A stretch of DNA of 64,000 nucleotides from Deltaproteobacteria bacterium (GTDB lineage: Bacteria; Myxococcota; Kuafuiibacteriia; Kuafuiibacteriales; Kuafuiibacteriaceae). Below are positions 11,384-21,497 of the stretch, in pieces. The DNA is taken from NCBI GenBank assembly GCA_020632995.1, contig JACKEN010000009.1, forward strand, positions 244,848 through 308,847. Direction: 5' to 3'. The translations under genes were made by a program, and so were the position numbers. The notes under the pieces were generated by a model. That model ran no database searches and was not told where the DNA came from. It worked only from the letters and a program-made list of their open reading frames with translations. Every line of letters begins with the position of its first letter. Within the stretch, counting starts at the first letter, position 1.

Positions 11384-12394
11384 GTGCTGACCTTCGAGTA
11401 CGACGAGCGGTTGCCCACCCTGCGGCGACTGATCCGTCTGGCCAACCGGGCCCAGTGGTCGGTGGAGGACGTGGACTGGTCGGTGCCCCTCCCCGACCGC
11501 GGCAAGCCGTACGAGCGCGTCCTGTCGTGGCATGGCCTGTGGCGCAACGACTACATCCAGACCCTGCCCCCCAAGAAGACCGAGGCCCTGGCCCGGCAGA
11601 TGGTGGCCATGGAGTTCTCGCAGGTCCTGCACGGCGAGCAGGCGGCGCTGATGTTGGCCGGCCAGCTCACCACCTCGGTGCAGGATCTCGACGCCCGCAT
11701 CTTCGCCGCCACCCAGGCCAAGGACGAGGCGCGGCACGTCGAGGCGGTGCGCGACCTGGTGAAGCGGCTCGGCCCGATCTACCCGATCGGGAAGGTGCTG
11801 CAAGAGAACCTGCACGACCTGTTGACGTGCAACCTGTGGCCCAAGCAGGTGCTCGGCCTGCAGCTCTTCCTCGAGGCCCGGGCCCTGCTCTCGTTCCGCC
11901 AGCACCTGCTCTTCGTGAACGACCCCGTCTTCACCGACGTGGTGACCCGCATCGAGCGGGACGAGGCCCACCACGTGGCCTTCGGCGTCCAGTACCTCAA
12001 GAACGGGGTGGCGGACCTGGGCCCGGAGACCCGCGCGCTCCTGGTCGACTACGCGCAGCACCTCGACCGCACCATCTGGCACATGACCCAGGCCGAGGAG
12101 TTCCGGGCCGCCTTCGACGAGGTCGACCTCGACTACGACGAGTGCATGGCGAACCAGGAGCGGTCCTTCACCTCGCCCCACCTGACCCCCGACGCCCAGC
12201 GCACCGTCGCGGACATGTACACCCAGTTCGTGCGCTGGTTCGAGAACGCGGTGCGCCGGGTCGGGCTGGGTGAGGCCATCGCCGACCGCCCCATCGCCAG
12301 CCAGGAGCCTGGCCCTGACACCCTCCCCTGGGTCGCGGCGGCAGACGCGGCGGAGGCGGAGGCGGAGGCAGAGGTGGAGGCCAGTGGCGAGTAA
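11384..12394 (+). CDS. Ferritin-like diiron protein (AurF/R2-like oxygenase family)
   Basis: About 336 residues from GTG 11384 (VLTFEYDERLPTLRRLI). The protein is mostly helical. It has two carboxylate/histidine motifs of the ferritin-like superfamily, KDEARHVE and ERDEAHHVAFG, plus upstream Glu residues in SQVLHGEQAALM and EARALLSF. These would bind two iron or manganese ions. Relatives include p-aminobenzoate N-oxygenase and R2-like ligand-binding oxidases; the substrate is unknown. The open frame extends back to 11273, but those residues belong to the end of the broken kinase. The C-terminus is a low-complexity Ala/Glu tail. Confidence 0.75.
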   Translation: MLTFEYDERLPTLRRLIRLANRAQWSVEDVDWSVPLPDRGKPYERVLSWHGLWRNDYIQTLPPKKTEALARQMVAMEFSQVLHGEQAALMLAGQLTTSVQDLDARIFAATQAKDEARHVEAVRDLVKRLGPIYPIGKVLQENLHDLLTCNLWPKQVLGLQLFLEARALLSFRQHLLFVNDPVFTDVVTRIERDEAHHVAFGVQYLKNGVADLGPETRALLVDYAQHLDRTIWHMTQAEEFRAAFDEVDLDYDECMANQERSFTSPHLTPDAQRTVADMYTQFVRWFENAVRRVGLGEAIADRPIASQEPGPDTLPWVAAADAAEAEAEAEVEASGE

Positions 12395-12446
12395 GCTGCC
12401 GGTAATGGGCCATCTGGAGCCCGGCGCCGATAATCGCGGCGACGCC

Positions 12447-13610
12447 ATGAGCGCCGCGACCCCACGCACCGACCGCATCGACTGCTCGGTGGTCTGGACC
12501 CCGTCCGTCCACGCCCTCGAGGTGGTCGAGGGGCCGGATCAGGGGCGCGTGCTCCGCTTCGAGGGGAACACCGCGGTGATCGGCGCGGGTGAGGACGTCC
12601 AGTTCCGCCTCCACGATCCCACGGTGTCCCGGCGGCACGCCCACCTCACGGTGATGGGCTCGGAGCTCGAGGTGCGCGACCTGGGCGCCCTGAACGGCTG
12701 CTTCGTCAACGAGCAGCGGGTGGTGCACGGCTACGTCCCCGCCACCGGCCGCCTCCGCCTGGGGAACACCATCCTCCGGCCGATGGTGCTGAACCCCGGG
12801 GCGAGCGCCCAGGAGGTCGCGCTGGCCGAGCTGGTGGCCCAGAGCCCGGCGATGCGCCAGATGGTCGCGATCATCCGGATGCTCGGGGACCGCGACGAGC
12901 CGGTGCTGGTCACCGGCGAGCCCGGGGTCGGGCGGACCCGGGTGGCCCGCGTGCTCCACGCGGTCGGCAAGCGCCGCAGCCGCCGGCTCGAGGTCCGCCA
13001 CGCCCGCGACCTCGCGACCGCGCCCGAGCTCCCCTCGCAGGACAGCCTGCTCATCCTCCAGCTCGACGACCTCAGCACCCGGGCCGCCGAGGCCCTCCTG
13101 GACGCCCTCAGCGGCCGCCCGCAGGCCCGCCTGCTGGTCACCGCGGGGCCGAGCCCCCTCCCCCACGTGCAAGAGGTCTTGTCACGCCTCGAGGCGATCG
13201 GCGCGGTCGAGGTGGCGGTCCCGCCCCTGCGCGCCCGCCGCGAGGACATGCCCGGGCTGGTGGCGGAGCTCCTGAGCGACCTCGGGGTGCCCGACGTCCC
13301 CCTCGGCCCCACCGAGCTCGGCAAGATCCAGGCGCGCTCCTGGCCCGGCAACGTGCGCGAGCTGAAGGACTACTTGCGCACCCAGGTCCGAGACCTGTTC
13401 GCGGTGGCGACGCCCCGCCGCGAGACGGAGCGGATCGTGGGGGCGGAGCGTCCCTACAAGGAGGCCCGCGGTGAGATGCTGGAGGCCTTCGAGAAGGAGT
13501 ACGTGCAGGCCATCCTCGACAAGCACGACGGCAACGTGAGCCAGGCGGCGCGCCACGCCGGCATCGACCGGGTGTACCTGCACCGCCTGATGAAGAAGCA
13601 CGGCCTGTAG
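12447..13610 (+). CDS. FHA-domain regulator with degenerate sigma-54 AAA+ domain and Fis HTH
   Basis: About 387 residues from ATG 12447; ATG 12405 is an in-frame alternative. An FHA domain spans about residues 15-110, with TVSRRHAHL and GALNGCFVN, so it should bind phosphothreonine. The middle has the outline of an enhancer-binding AAA+ domain. However, the Walker A is GEPGVGRT (Lys replaced by Arg), the Walker B is LLILQLDDL, and the GAFTGA loop is missing. The end retains RSWPGNVRELK and a Fis-type HTH (GNVSQAARHAGIDRVYLHRL). It probably cannot hydrolyse ATP normally or contact sigma-54. It may be a DNA-binding adaptor responding to a Ser/Thr kinase; one (broken) lies upstream. Confidence 0.85.
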   Translation: MSAATPRTDRIDCSVVWTPSVHALEVVEGPDQGRVLRFEGNTAVIGAGEDVQFRLHDPTVSRRHAHLTVMGSELEVRDLGALNGCFVNEQRVVHGYVPATGRLRLGNTILRPMVLNPGASAQEVALAELVAQSPAMRQMVAIIRMLGDRDEPVLVTGEPGVGRTRVARVLHAVGKRRSRRLEVRHARDLATAPELPSQDSLLILQLDDLSTRAAEALLDALSGRPQARLLVTAGPSPLPHVQEVLSRLEAIGAVEVAVPPLRARREDMPGLVAELLSDLGVPDVPLGPTELGKIQARSWPGNVRELKDYLRTQVRDLFAVATPRRETERIVGAERPYKEARGEMLEAFEKEYVQAILDKHDGNVSQAARHAGIDRVYLHRLMKKHGL

Positions 13611-13632
13611 CCGACCTCTGGTCGGGCGCCGC

Positions 13633-14079
13633 CTACGCGTGCGCCTTCTTCTTGCCCGACGCCGCGGCCTTGGCGGGGGCCTCGGCCTTGGCCGCCGCCT
13701 CGGCCTTGGGCTCCACCTCGGCCTTGGCCGCCGCCTCGGCCCTGGGCGCGGCCTCCGCCTCGGCCTTGGCCGCCACCTCGGCCTTGGGGGCGGCGTCCGC
13801 CTTGCTCGGGGCCTTCTGCGCCTTGGGACGACCCGGGGCCTTCTTCTTGGCCCCCTTGCCCTTGGCGCCGCCGTTCAGCGCCGCAAGCTGGCCTGCGATC
13901 TGCTCGCGCAGGGCGGCGGTGCCGTCGTGCAGGAGGTCCTCCACCGTCTCCGCCGTCTCGCGTGCGAAGGCCGTCGCCGCCGCGTGGGCCAGCTCGGGGG
14001 CGAGGAGCTCGCCGTAGGCGGCGAGCGCGGCCCGCTCGATGGCGTCGTAGAGGTCGGAGGTGGGGGTGCTGTTCACCAT
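13633..14079 (-). CDS. Protein with helical N-terminus and Ala/Lys/Glu-rich repeat tail
   Basis: About 148 residues from ATG 14079. Residues 1-75 are an amphipathic helical domain (LYDAIERAALAAYGELLAPE, TAETVEDLLHDG). The rest is low complexity: a basic stretch GAKGKGAKKKAPGRPKAQK containing a GRPK AT-hook-like core, then imperfect AKAEA/PKAEA repeats, ending in GKKKAHA. This resembles bacterial histone H1-like or granule-associated proteins. DNA binding through the tail is plausible but unproven. It converges on the FHA regulator gene, with 22 bp between ends. Confidence 0.65.
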   Translation of the reverse strand: MVNSTPTSDLYDAIERAALAAYGELLAPELAHAAATAFARETAETVEDLLHDGTAALREQIAGQLAALNGGAKGKGAKKKAPGRPKAQKAPSKADAAPKAEVAAKAEAEAAPRAEAAAKAEVEPKAEAAAKAEAPAKAAASGKKKAHA

Positions 14080-14133
14080 GGAGGGCGCGGTGATAGACCG
14101 TCCGCGCCCGCGCGTCACGGGCTTTCGACCCCC

Positions 14134-16416
14134 TCAGTCGGACAGGACCGAGACGGGCTCCGGGTTGTCCTCATAGACCACGCCCTCCATCAGGTTCGAC
14201 AGGTCGAAGTCGGCGTTGATGACCTGGGCCCCCACCGCGTTGCGCGCTACCCGGCCGTCGCGCAGCAGCAGGACGGTCCGGTTCACGACGCGGACCCCGT
14301 ACTGCCCGTTGTCCTGGATCAGGAAGCGGGTCGCGGACACGTCGGCCTCGAGCATCGCGGTGAGCCCGTCCGCCGCCCCGGTGTTGCAGGAGAACTCGTG
14401 GCAGGCGGGGGAGCGCGTGGTGCGGTCCACTCGCAGGTCCCGCAAGGTCACCCGAGTCCCGATGTCGAGGCACAACACCCCGATGTTCATGGCGTCCCGG
14501 ACCCACACTCGCGTCAGATCCACCACCGCGCTGCGGCCGAACTCGAGGCCGCGGCCGTAGGCGTCGTTGGCGTCCTGGGGCAACATCTGTTGCACCAGGA
14601 GGTCATCGCCGGTCAGGAGCCCGCCCCGCAGGAGGGCGCCGAAGCCGTGCACCCGCTCCACCTGGACGCGGCTCACGTGGATCTCGGCGAGGCTGTCGGC
14701 GCCCAGCCCGATACCGTTGTCACCGTCGGCGACCCAGCCGGGGACGTCGGTCACCCGCACATCGATGACCTCCGCGAGGCTCTCGGTGTCGCGAGCCTCG
14801 ACCCCATAGCCGCGGGTCCTCAAGATCACGCCGCGCTCCAAGCGAACCTGACCACCCGCGCGCACGATGATCCCAGAGCCACCGCGAAGATCGGTGGGGC
14901 TGGGCTGGATATCTCGGATCACCGCGTCGGTGACGTCCACCTCACCCTCCGCCACGTCGAGGCCGGCGATGACCCCGCCTCGGATCCGCACGTTGCGGAG
15001 GTTCGCGTAGGCCTTCTCCCCGACCACCACCACATGGCCGCTCGAGCCCGGCCCCGCCTCGGTCCAGAGGTGCCGCGCCGCGAGCCGGCCCTCCTCCACG
15101 ACCGACACCCCGCCGATCCGGGCCGCCATCCACCGCCAGCCCCTCGAGCTCCACCTGGGCCCGCCCCAGGACCCCGAGCCCGAAGGACGACGCCACCACC
15201 GCCACCTGCCGCAAGTCACCCTGCGAGTCCCCGTCGAGCCGCAGCCCGCCGCCGTCCACCCGGACCCGCCGCGCGGTCAGGCGGCCCGACAACAGGACCT
15301 CCACCGCGAACCGGCGCGCGCCACCACCGCCGCGTCGTCCAGCGTCACGTGGCCCGCGCTCACGCGGAGCGCGGGGCTCACGGTCGGCGCCACCACCACC
15401 CCCGCCAGCGTGAGGCCGCCCCCCGCCACCCGGACCCCGGACCCGGTGACGCTCAGATCCCTGAGGCGCAGGGTCCCTTCGTCGTGCTCGAGGCCGGTCA
15501 GGGACGTCTGCGCCGCGCACGCCCGCGCAACTCGACCTGCGCAGGCCAGGCGGCGGGGGCGGCGTGCGTGCCCACCGAGAGCGCCACGGTGACGGTCGAG
15601 CTCCCCGCCCCGGCCAGGGCGTCATCGAGGCGCGCGAAGGGCGCGGCCCGGGTGCCGGTCCCGCCGGGCGCCGCGCTCGAGTCCACGAAGCGCACCGAGC
15701 CGTCGTCCGGCAGGCCCGGCGCGAAGCGCCCGCTCGTCGGGCAGGCGGCCCCGACTGGGGTGCAGGTGGCCTCGCCCGGCCGCTGGGCGGTGCCGGCCTC
15801 GCACTCACTCGACGCGGCCCAGGGCGCGCACTCGGGGACGTCGTCGTCGGTGGCGGGCGGGACCGCAACCCATCCTGCGAGGCAGGGCCCGAGCTCGGGC
15901 GGGGTCGGCGGCATGGGGGGCGTCGGCTCGGGGGGCTCGGGGCAAGGCGTCCTGCACACGAGCACGTCGTCGATCGGCCGCGCCACCAGGCACCCACCGC
16001 CCTCGATGCAGGCGGGGCGGCTCGGCACCTCCAACAGGAGCGGCTCGAGGTCCACGTCGGTGACAAGGATGGGCTCGAGCGCGAAGGTGCCGCTCCCGTC
16101 GAGCACCGCGCGGCGCGCGGCGGCGGGCACCGGCGGGTGCAGGCCCTCCTGCCCCGCGAGCAGGAGGTCGATCGGCCCCTCACGCAGCCCCAGCGCCTCG
16201 AGCGGGAAGGCGTACTCGAGCACGGTGACCGTCACCGCCTCCGCGGTGTGCTCCTGGTAGGAGAAAGGCGCACCCTCGACCCCCGCGACAGTGCGACCGT
16301 CCGGGCCGTCCACGATCACCAGCGCGCTGACCGCGTCGCGGCCGAGGCCCGCTCTCGAGCCCGGCCTCCGGGGTGCAGGCCGGCAGCGCCAGCGCGAGCA
16401 GCCACCTGAGCTTCAC
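14134..16416 (-). CDS. Beta-helix-like lipoprotein, interrupted by frame changes
   Basis: GTG 16416 gives a lipoprotein signal VKLRWLLALALPAC. The mature protein has a Cys-rich middle (CPEPPEPTPPMPPTPP linker, CEAGTAQRPGEATC) and then FVDSSAAPGGTGTRAAPFAR, the classic opening of a right-handed parallel beta-helix. Many short strands follow (GVIAGLDVAEGEVDVTDAVI, GSGIIVRAGGQVRLERGVI) to the end at 14134. Frame changes occur near 16360, 15530, 15310 and 15135, and the total length is again a multiple of three. Such proteins are outer-membrane lipoproteins of unknown role, common in myxobacteria. Confidence 0.7.
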
Positions 16417-16495
16417 CCGCGGAGCATACCACCCTGCCCTCGCGGGCGGAGCGCGCGCACTTGTCATGATCACCCGGCCCGGCTAAGGCCCCCGT

Positions 16496-18581
16496 ATGCA
16501 ACGCGTCCTGTACCTCGCCCTCCCCGGCCTGCTGGCCGTCGGGTGCTCCACCGCGCCCGCCCCCACCCCTCCGGAGCCGCCCGCGGCCGAGACCCCGCCC
16601 GAGGCCCCCGCGCCCAAGGTCGAGGCGGTCTCGCTCGCCTCGGTGGGCCTGGACGGGGACGCCCTGGATCGCAAGACCGACCCCTGCCAGGACTTCTACC
16701 AGTTCGCCTGCGGCGGCTGGATCGAGAAGACCGAGATCCCCTCGGACCGCCCCCGCTGGGTGCGGAGCTTCAGCGAGATCCACAAGCGCAACGAGGCCGA
16801 CCTCAAGGACATCCTCGATCAGGCCTGGAAGGCGCCCGGCGATGACCCGGTGAAGCAGCGCCTCGGCAAGTTCTACGGCGCGTGCATGGACGAGGCCGCG
16901 GTCGAGAAGGCCGGCACCAAGCCGCTCAAGGCGCTGATGGACAAGGTGGCCAAGGTGAAGAACGCCGCCACCTTGAGCCAGGTGGTGACCGAGCTGCACC
17001 GGCACAAGATCTGGGCCCTGTTCGACCTCGAGGCGGTGCAGGACTTCAAGGACGCGACCAGCATGATCGCGTTCATCGATCAGAACGGGCTGGGCCTGCC
17101 CGACCGCGACTACTACCTCTCCGAGGACAAGGACAAGGCCGAGATCCGGGCCGCGTACCAGACCCACGTAGCCGACATGTTCAAGCTGTACGGCATGAAG
17201 GCGGCCGCGGCGGCCGCGGCGGCGAAGGACGTCCTGCGCATCGAGACCGCGCTCGCCAAGGTGTCCAAGACCCGGGTGGAGCGCCGCGATCCGGTCGGCC
17301 TGTACAACAAGATCGACCGTGAGGGGGTGAAGAAGGCGGCGCCCGGCTTCACGTGGGACGCCTACTTCGCGGCCCTCGGGCACCCCGACATCACCGCGAT
17401 CAACGTCACCGCCCCCAAGTTCCTCGAGGGCATGAACACCCTCATCGGCAACGAGAAGCCGGCCGCGTGGAAGAACTACCTGTCCTGGCAGATCCTGCAC
17501 GCCGCGGCCGAGACCCTGCCGAAGGCCTTCGTGGACGAGAACTTCAAGCTCACCCAGCGCCTCACCGGCCAGAAGGCCCAGCGCGACCGCTGGAAGCGCT
17601 GCGTGGAGGCCACCGACCACGCCCTCGGCGAGCTCCTCGCCCAGGCCTTCGTCGAGCTGCGCTTCGGCGGTGACAGCAAGGCCGCGGCGGAGTCCTACGT
17701 GCAACAGATCAGCGAGGCGTTCGATCGCGGGCTGGACGGCCTGAGCTGGATGGACGACACCACCCGCGCCCGCGCCCGCGAGAAGCTGAAGGCCTTCGCG
17801 TACCTCATCGGCTACCCCGGGAAGTGGAAGAACTACGACTTCGAGGTGGGCGACGCCTACGCCGCGAACATGGCCGCCGCCGCGGCGTGGGAGCTGAACG
17901 ACCAGCTCGACAAGATCGGCAAGCCGGTCGACCGCGGGGAGTGGGAGATGACCCCGCCCACCGTGAACGCCTACTACCACCCCCTCAAGAACCAGATGGT
18001 CTTCCCCGCCGGCATCCTGCAGCCGCCCTTCTACAGCGTGAGCGCGGCGGTGCCGGTGAACCTCGGCGCCATGGGCATGGTGGTGGGCCACGAGCTGACC
18101 CACGGCTTCGACGATCAGGGGCAGCCAGTTCGACAAGGACGGCAACCTCAACAACTGGTGGACCGACGAGGTGCAGCCCCGCTTCAAGGAGCAGACCCAG
18201 TGCGTGGCCGACCAGTACGAGGCGTACGAGCCGGTGCCGGGCAGCCACCTGAACGGCAAGCTGACCCTGGGCGAGAACATCGCGGACATGGGCGGCGTCA
18301 AGCTGGCTTTCAACGCCTACCGCGCGATGCGAGCCAAGGCCGACGTGGCGAAGGTGGCGGACGGCTTCACCGAGGACCAGCAGTTCTTCCTGGCCAACGC
18401 CCAGATCTGGTGCGCCAAGATGACGGATGAGTACGCGCGGCTCATGGTGCAGAACGATCCGCACTCCCACCCGCGGTTCCGGGTGAACGGACCCCTGTCC
18501 AACCTGCCGGAGTTCTCCGAGGCCTTCTCCTGCCCCGCCGGGAGCGCCATGCACCCCGAGAAGACCTGCTCGGTCTGGTAG
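16496..18581 (+). CDS. M13-family zinc metallopeptidase (neprilysin/PepO-like) lipoprotein
   Basis: About 695 residues with a lipoprotein signal (MQRVLYLALPGLLAVGC). The M13 N-terminal signature DPCQDFYQFACGGW lies near residues 62-75. The zinc site is HELTH at residues 532-536 (VGHELTHGFDDQG), and the third ligand is Glu in LTLGENIADMGG. These peptidases cleave peptides outside the cytoplasm. One extra G in the run at 18119-18122 shifts the frame after HGFDDQG; the other frame continues SQFDKDGNLNNWW to the stop at 18581. A single-base assembly error is the likely cause. It stands alone, in an upstream flank of a possible glycan-modification cluster. Confidence 0.9.
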
Positions 18582-18691
18582 CGTTTCCAGCCCCGCCGCC
18601 CCGGTTACCGATCCGCCACACCTGACGGATTGGGTCCCCCGCACCGGCCCGCCCCCGGCTGGGTCCGCACCTTGCAAGTCCTCGGGCCGCG

Positions 18692-18955
18692 ATGGACCCC
18701 CGCGCACTGATCCGAGCCTTCATCGAAGACAACTTCGTCCTGCACGGCAGCGCCAAGGCGCTGGAGGACGACACCTCCCTCCTCGACACCGGCCGAGTCG
18801 ACTCCACCGGCGTCCTGACCCTGGTCGCGTACATCGAGGACACCTTCGGGGTGGCGGTGAGTGACGAGGATCTCGTCCCGGAGAACTTCGACTCCATCGA
18901 CCGGATCGTGGCCTACGTGGAGCGCAGCGGGGCGCTGGCGCAGGAGGCGTCATGA
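18692..18955 (+). CDS. Acyl carrier protein
   Basis: An 87-residue acidic protein with the ACP fold. The phosphopantetheine serine is in GRVDSTGVLTLVAYIED (residues about 33-49). It would carry an acyl or aminoacyl group as a thioester. Its stop overlaps the start of the NadE-like gene as ATGA (18952-18955), and an AMP-forming ligase follows, so the three likely act together. It is a dedicated carrier rather than fatty-acid AcpP, whose usual motif is DSLD. Confidence 0.88.
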   Translation: MDPRALIRAFIEDNFVLHGSAKALEDDTSLLDTGRVDSTGVLTLVAYIEDTFGVAVSDEDLVPENFDSIDRIVAYVERSGALAQEAS

Positions 18956-19920
18956 CCCGCCCCGCCCTGACCCCCGCGGTCCTGGACTTCGACGCCGCCC
19001 AGGTGACGGAGCGCCTGGTGACCCAGCTGCGCCACGAGGTCGTCGAGACCCTCGGCAAGCGCGGCGTCTCCCTCGGGGTCTCGGGCGGGATCGACAGCGC
19101 CACCGTCCTCATGCTGGCGGTGCGGGCGATGGGCCCCGAGAACGTGGTGGCCCTCGCCATGCCGGAGCGGGAGTCGTCCGACGAGTCGCTCTCCCTCGCC
19201 CGCGAGCTGTGCAAGGTGGCCGGCACGGAGCTCGTGGTCGAGGACATCACCACCACCCTCGAGGCCGCGGGCTGCTACCGGCGCCGGGACGAGGCGATCC
19301 GAGAGCTGGTGCCGGAGTTCGGCGCGGGCTGGCGGTGCAAGCTCGCCCTCGGCAACACCGCGGGCTACCAGATCACCTACGTGGTGGTGCAGGCGCCCGG
19401 GGGCGAGCCGCGCAAGGTGCGCCCGACCGCGCGGGCCTACAACACCATCGTGGCCGCCAGCAACTTCAAGCAGCGGACCCGCAAGATGATGGAGTACTTC
19501 CACGCCGACCGCATGGGCTTCGCGGTGGCGGGCACCCCGAACCTGCTCGAGTACGACCAGGGCTTCTTCGTGAAGGGCGGCGACGGGCTCGCCGACGTCA
19601 AGCCGATCTGCAAGCTCTACAAGACCCAGGTCTACCGACTGGCCGCGCACCTGGGGGTTCCGCAATCCATCTTGTCACGCCCCCCGACCACCGACACCTT
19701 CTCCATGCCCCAGAGCCAGGAGGAGTTCTACTTCACCCTGCCCTACCCGCAGATGGACCTCTGCCTGTACGCCCTCGATCACGGCTACACCGCGGAAGAG
19801 ACCGCCCCCGCGGTGGAGCTGCCGGTAGAGCGCGTCCAGCGCACCTTCGACTTCATCCAGCGTAAGCGGGTCGCCACCAAGCACCTGCACCTTCCCCCCA
19901 TCCCGATCGAGCCGGGGTAG
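18952..19920 (+). CDS. NadE-like ATP-pyrophosphatase (amide-forming ligase in a biosynthetic cluster)
   Basis: A 322-residue protein of the NAD synthase family. The PP-loop SGGIDSATV lies near residues 44-52, with GTPNLLEYDQGFFVKGGDG later; no glutaminase domain. Housekeeping NadE makes NAD from deamido-NAD. This copy overlaps an ACP gene and precedes an AMP ligase, a setting typical of homologues that amidate a carboxyl group on a glycan or metabolite. A second role as the cell's NAD synthase cannot be excluded. Translational coupling to the ACP is clear from the ATGA overlap. Confidence 0.8.
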   Translation: MTRPALTPAVLDFDAAQVTERLVTQLRHEVVETLGKRGVSLGVSGGIDSATVLMLAVRAMGPENVVALAMPERESSDESLSLARELCKVAGTELVVEDITTTLEAAGCYRRRDEAIRELVPEFGAGWRCKLALGNTAGYQITYVVVQAPGGEPRKVRPTARAYNTIVAASNFKQRTRKMMEYFHADRMGFAVAGTPNLLEYDQGFFVKGGDGLADVKPICKLYKTQVYRLAAHLGVPQSILSRPPTTDTFSMPQSQEEFYFTLPYPQMDLCLYALDHGYTAEETAPAVELPVERVQRTFDFIQRKRVATKHLHLPPIPIEPG

Positions 19921-19931
19921 CGGAGGCGCCG

Positions 19932-21481
19932 ATGGCCGCCACATTCCCCTTCATCCTCAGCGAGTTCCTGGTGGACGCGGCGACCGCCGATCCCCACCGG
20001 ACCGCGATCATCGTCGAGGGCCAGGCCTACCGCTACGGTGAGCTCCTCGACCACGCCGCGCGGCTCGCCAACGTGCTGCGCGCGCGCGGCGTCGAGCGCG
20101 GAGACCGGGTGGCGATCTTCATGGACAACGCGTTCTGGACGGTGGCGGCGCTGTTCGGGGTGCTCCTGGCCGACGGCGCCTTCACCGTGGTCAACCACCA
20201 GGCGAAGCAAGAGCGGTTGCGCGCGGTGCTCACCGACTGCACCCCGCGCTTCCTCCTCGCCGACGGCCGCCTCGCCCACGTGTTCGAGCCCGCGGTGGAG
20301 GGGCTCCCGGTCGAGGTCCTCACCACCCGTGAGGACGTGCCGGGCCGCGACCGGCTCGAGACCACCGCCGCCCACGCCAGCGCCGAGGTGCCACCGGTGG
20401 CGAGCGTGCCCCAGGATCTCGCCGCCCTCATCTACACCTCCGGCTCCACCGGTGAGCCCAAGGGGGTGATGATGAGCCATCAGGCGATGGTGTTCACCGC
20501 GAGCACCATCGCCCGCTACCTGGAGCTGCGCCCCGAGCAGAAGACCCTCAGCGTGCTCCCCCTCTCCTTCACCTACGGGCTCTACCAGCTCCTCACCGCG
20601 GTGCTCCTCGGGTCCACGCTGGTGCTCGAGAAGAGCTTCGCCTACCCCGGCCAGATCGTGCAGCGCTTCCGGGAGGAGGAGCCGCAGGTCTTCGCCGGGG
20701 TGCCCACCATCTATCAGACCCTGATCCGACTCGACCGGCAGAAGCCCATCGTGCTGCCGTCGGTCGAGCGCATCACCAACGCCGCCGCCGCCCTGGCCGC
20801 GTCCGCGGTGCCGCACCTGGCCCACATCTTCCCCAACGCGCGCCTGTACAAGATGTACGGCCTCACCGAGTGCACCCGGGTCTGCTACCTCGACCCGTCG
20901 CGCCTCGGCGACAAGCCGTCCTCGGTCGGCCAGGCCATCCCCGGCACCGAGGTCTTCCTGCGCGACGCCGAGGGGCATCCGGTGCCTCCGGGCGAGGTGG
21001 GCATCCTCCACGTCCGCGGGCCTCACGTGATGCTGGGCTACTGGGGCCGCCCCGAGGCGACGAAGAAGATGCTCCTCCCCGGCAACCTGCCCTTCGATCG
21101 CGTCCTCCGCACCGGCGACTGGTTCAAGCAGGACGAGGAGGGCCTGCTCTACTTCGTGGCGAGGAGCGACGACATCATCAAGACCCGGGGCGAGAAGGTG
21201 AGCCCGGTGGAGGTCGAGCACGTGCTCCACAGCCTGGTCGGGGTCAAGGAGGCCGCGGTGGTGGGCGTCCCGGACGAGACCCAGGGCCAGCTCATCCGGG
21301 CCTACGTCTCGCTGGAGCCCGACGCCACCGTCACCGAGAAGGACGTGCGCATGCACTGCGCCAAGCACCTCGAGCCGTACATGGTGCCCACCGAGGTGTG
21401 CTTCGAGCCGGAGATCCCGAAGACCCCCTCCGGCAAGGTCTACAAGCAGGGGCTCTCAGGGAGCGGGACGGGCTCGTGTAG
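19932..21481 (+). CDS. AMP-dependent acyl-CoA/acyl-ACP ligase
   Basis: About 516 residues. ATG 19932 follows GGAGG at 19922-19926. The adenylation motif YTSGSTGEPKGVMMSH is near residue 172, MYGLTECTR and GDWFKQDEEG follow, and the C-terminal lysine motif is PKTPSGKVYK. The enzyme should adenylate a carboxylic acid and load it onto CoA or, more likely here, the ACP encoded two genes upstream. One missing G near 21450-21455 shifts the frame just before the natural end GALRERDGLV and the TAG at 21479-21481. It resembles ligases of exosortase- or polysaccharide-associated clusters. Confidence 0.85.
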
Positions 21482-21497
21482 GCCTCGGGCCGCAGCG

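Noticed and set aside
16127..16140. GCACC-N4-GGTGC palindromes (16127, 49210) and other GCA-N8-TGC sites (5906, 31701, 46998)
   Set aside because: They share only the outer bases with the iterated motif and occur at a rate that could be chance, so they were left out of the count.
13639..16260. 873-residue plus-strand ORF opposite the Ala/Lys protein and beta-helix lipoprotein
   Set aside because: Low-complexity translation. The minus strand has a lipoprotein signal and beta-helix repeats.
18952..19920. Housekeeping NAD synthetase
   Set aside because: Possible by family, but the ATGA coupling to an ACP and the adjoining AMP ligase make a dedicated biosynthetic role more likely.
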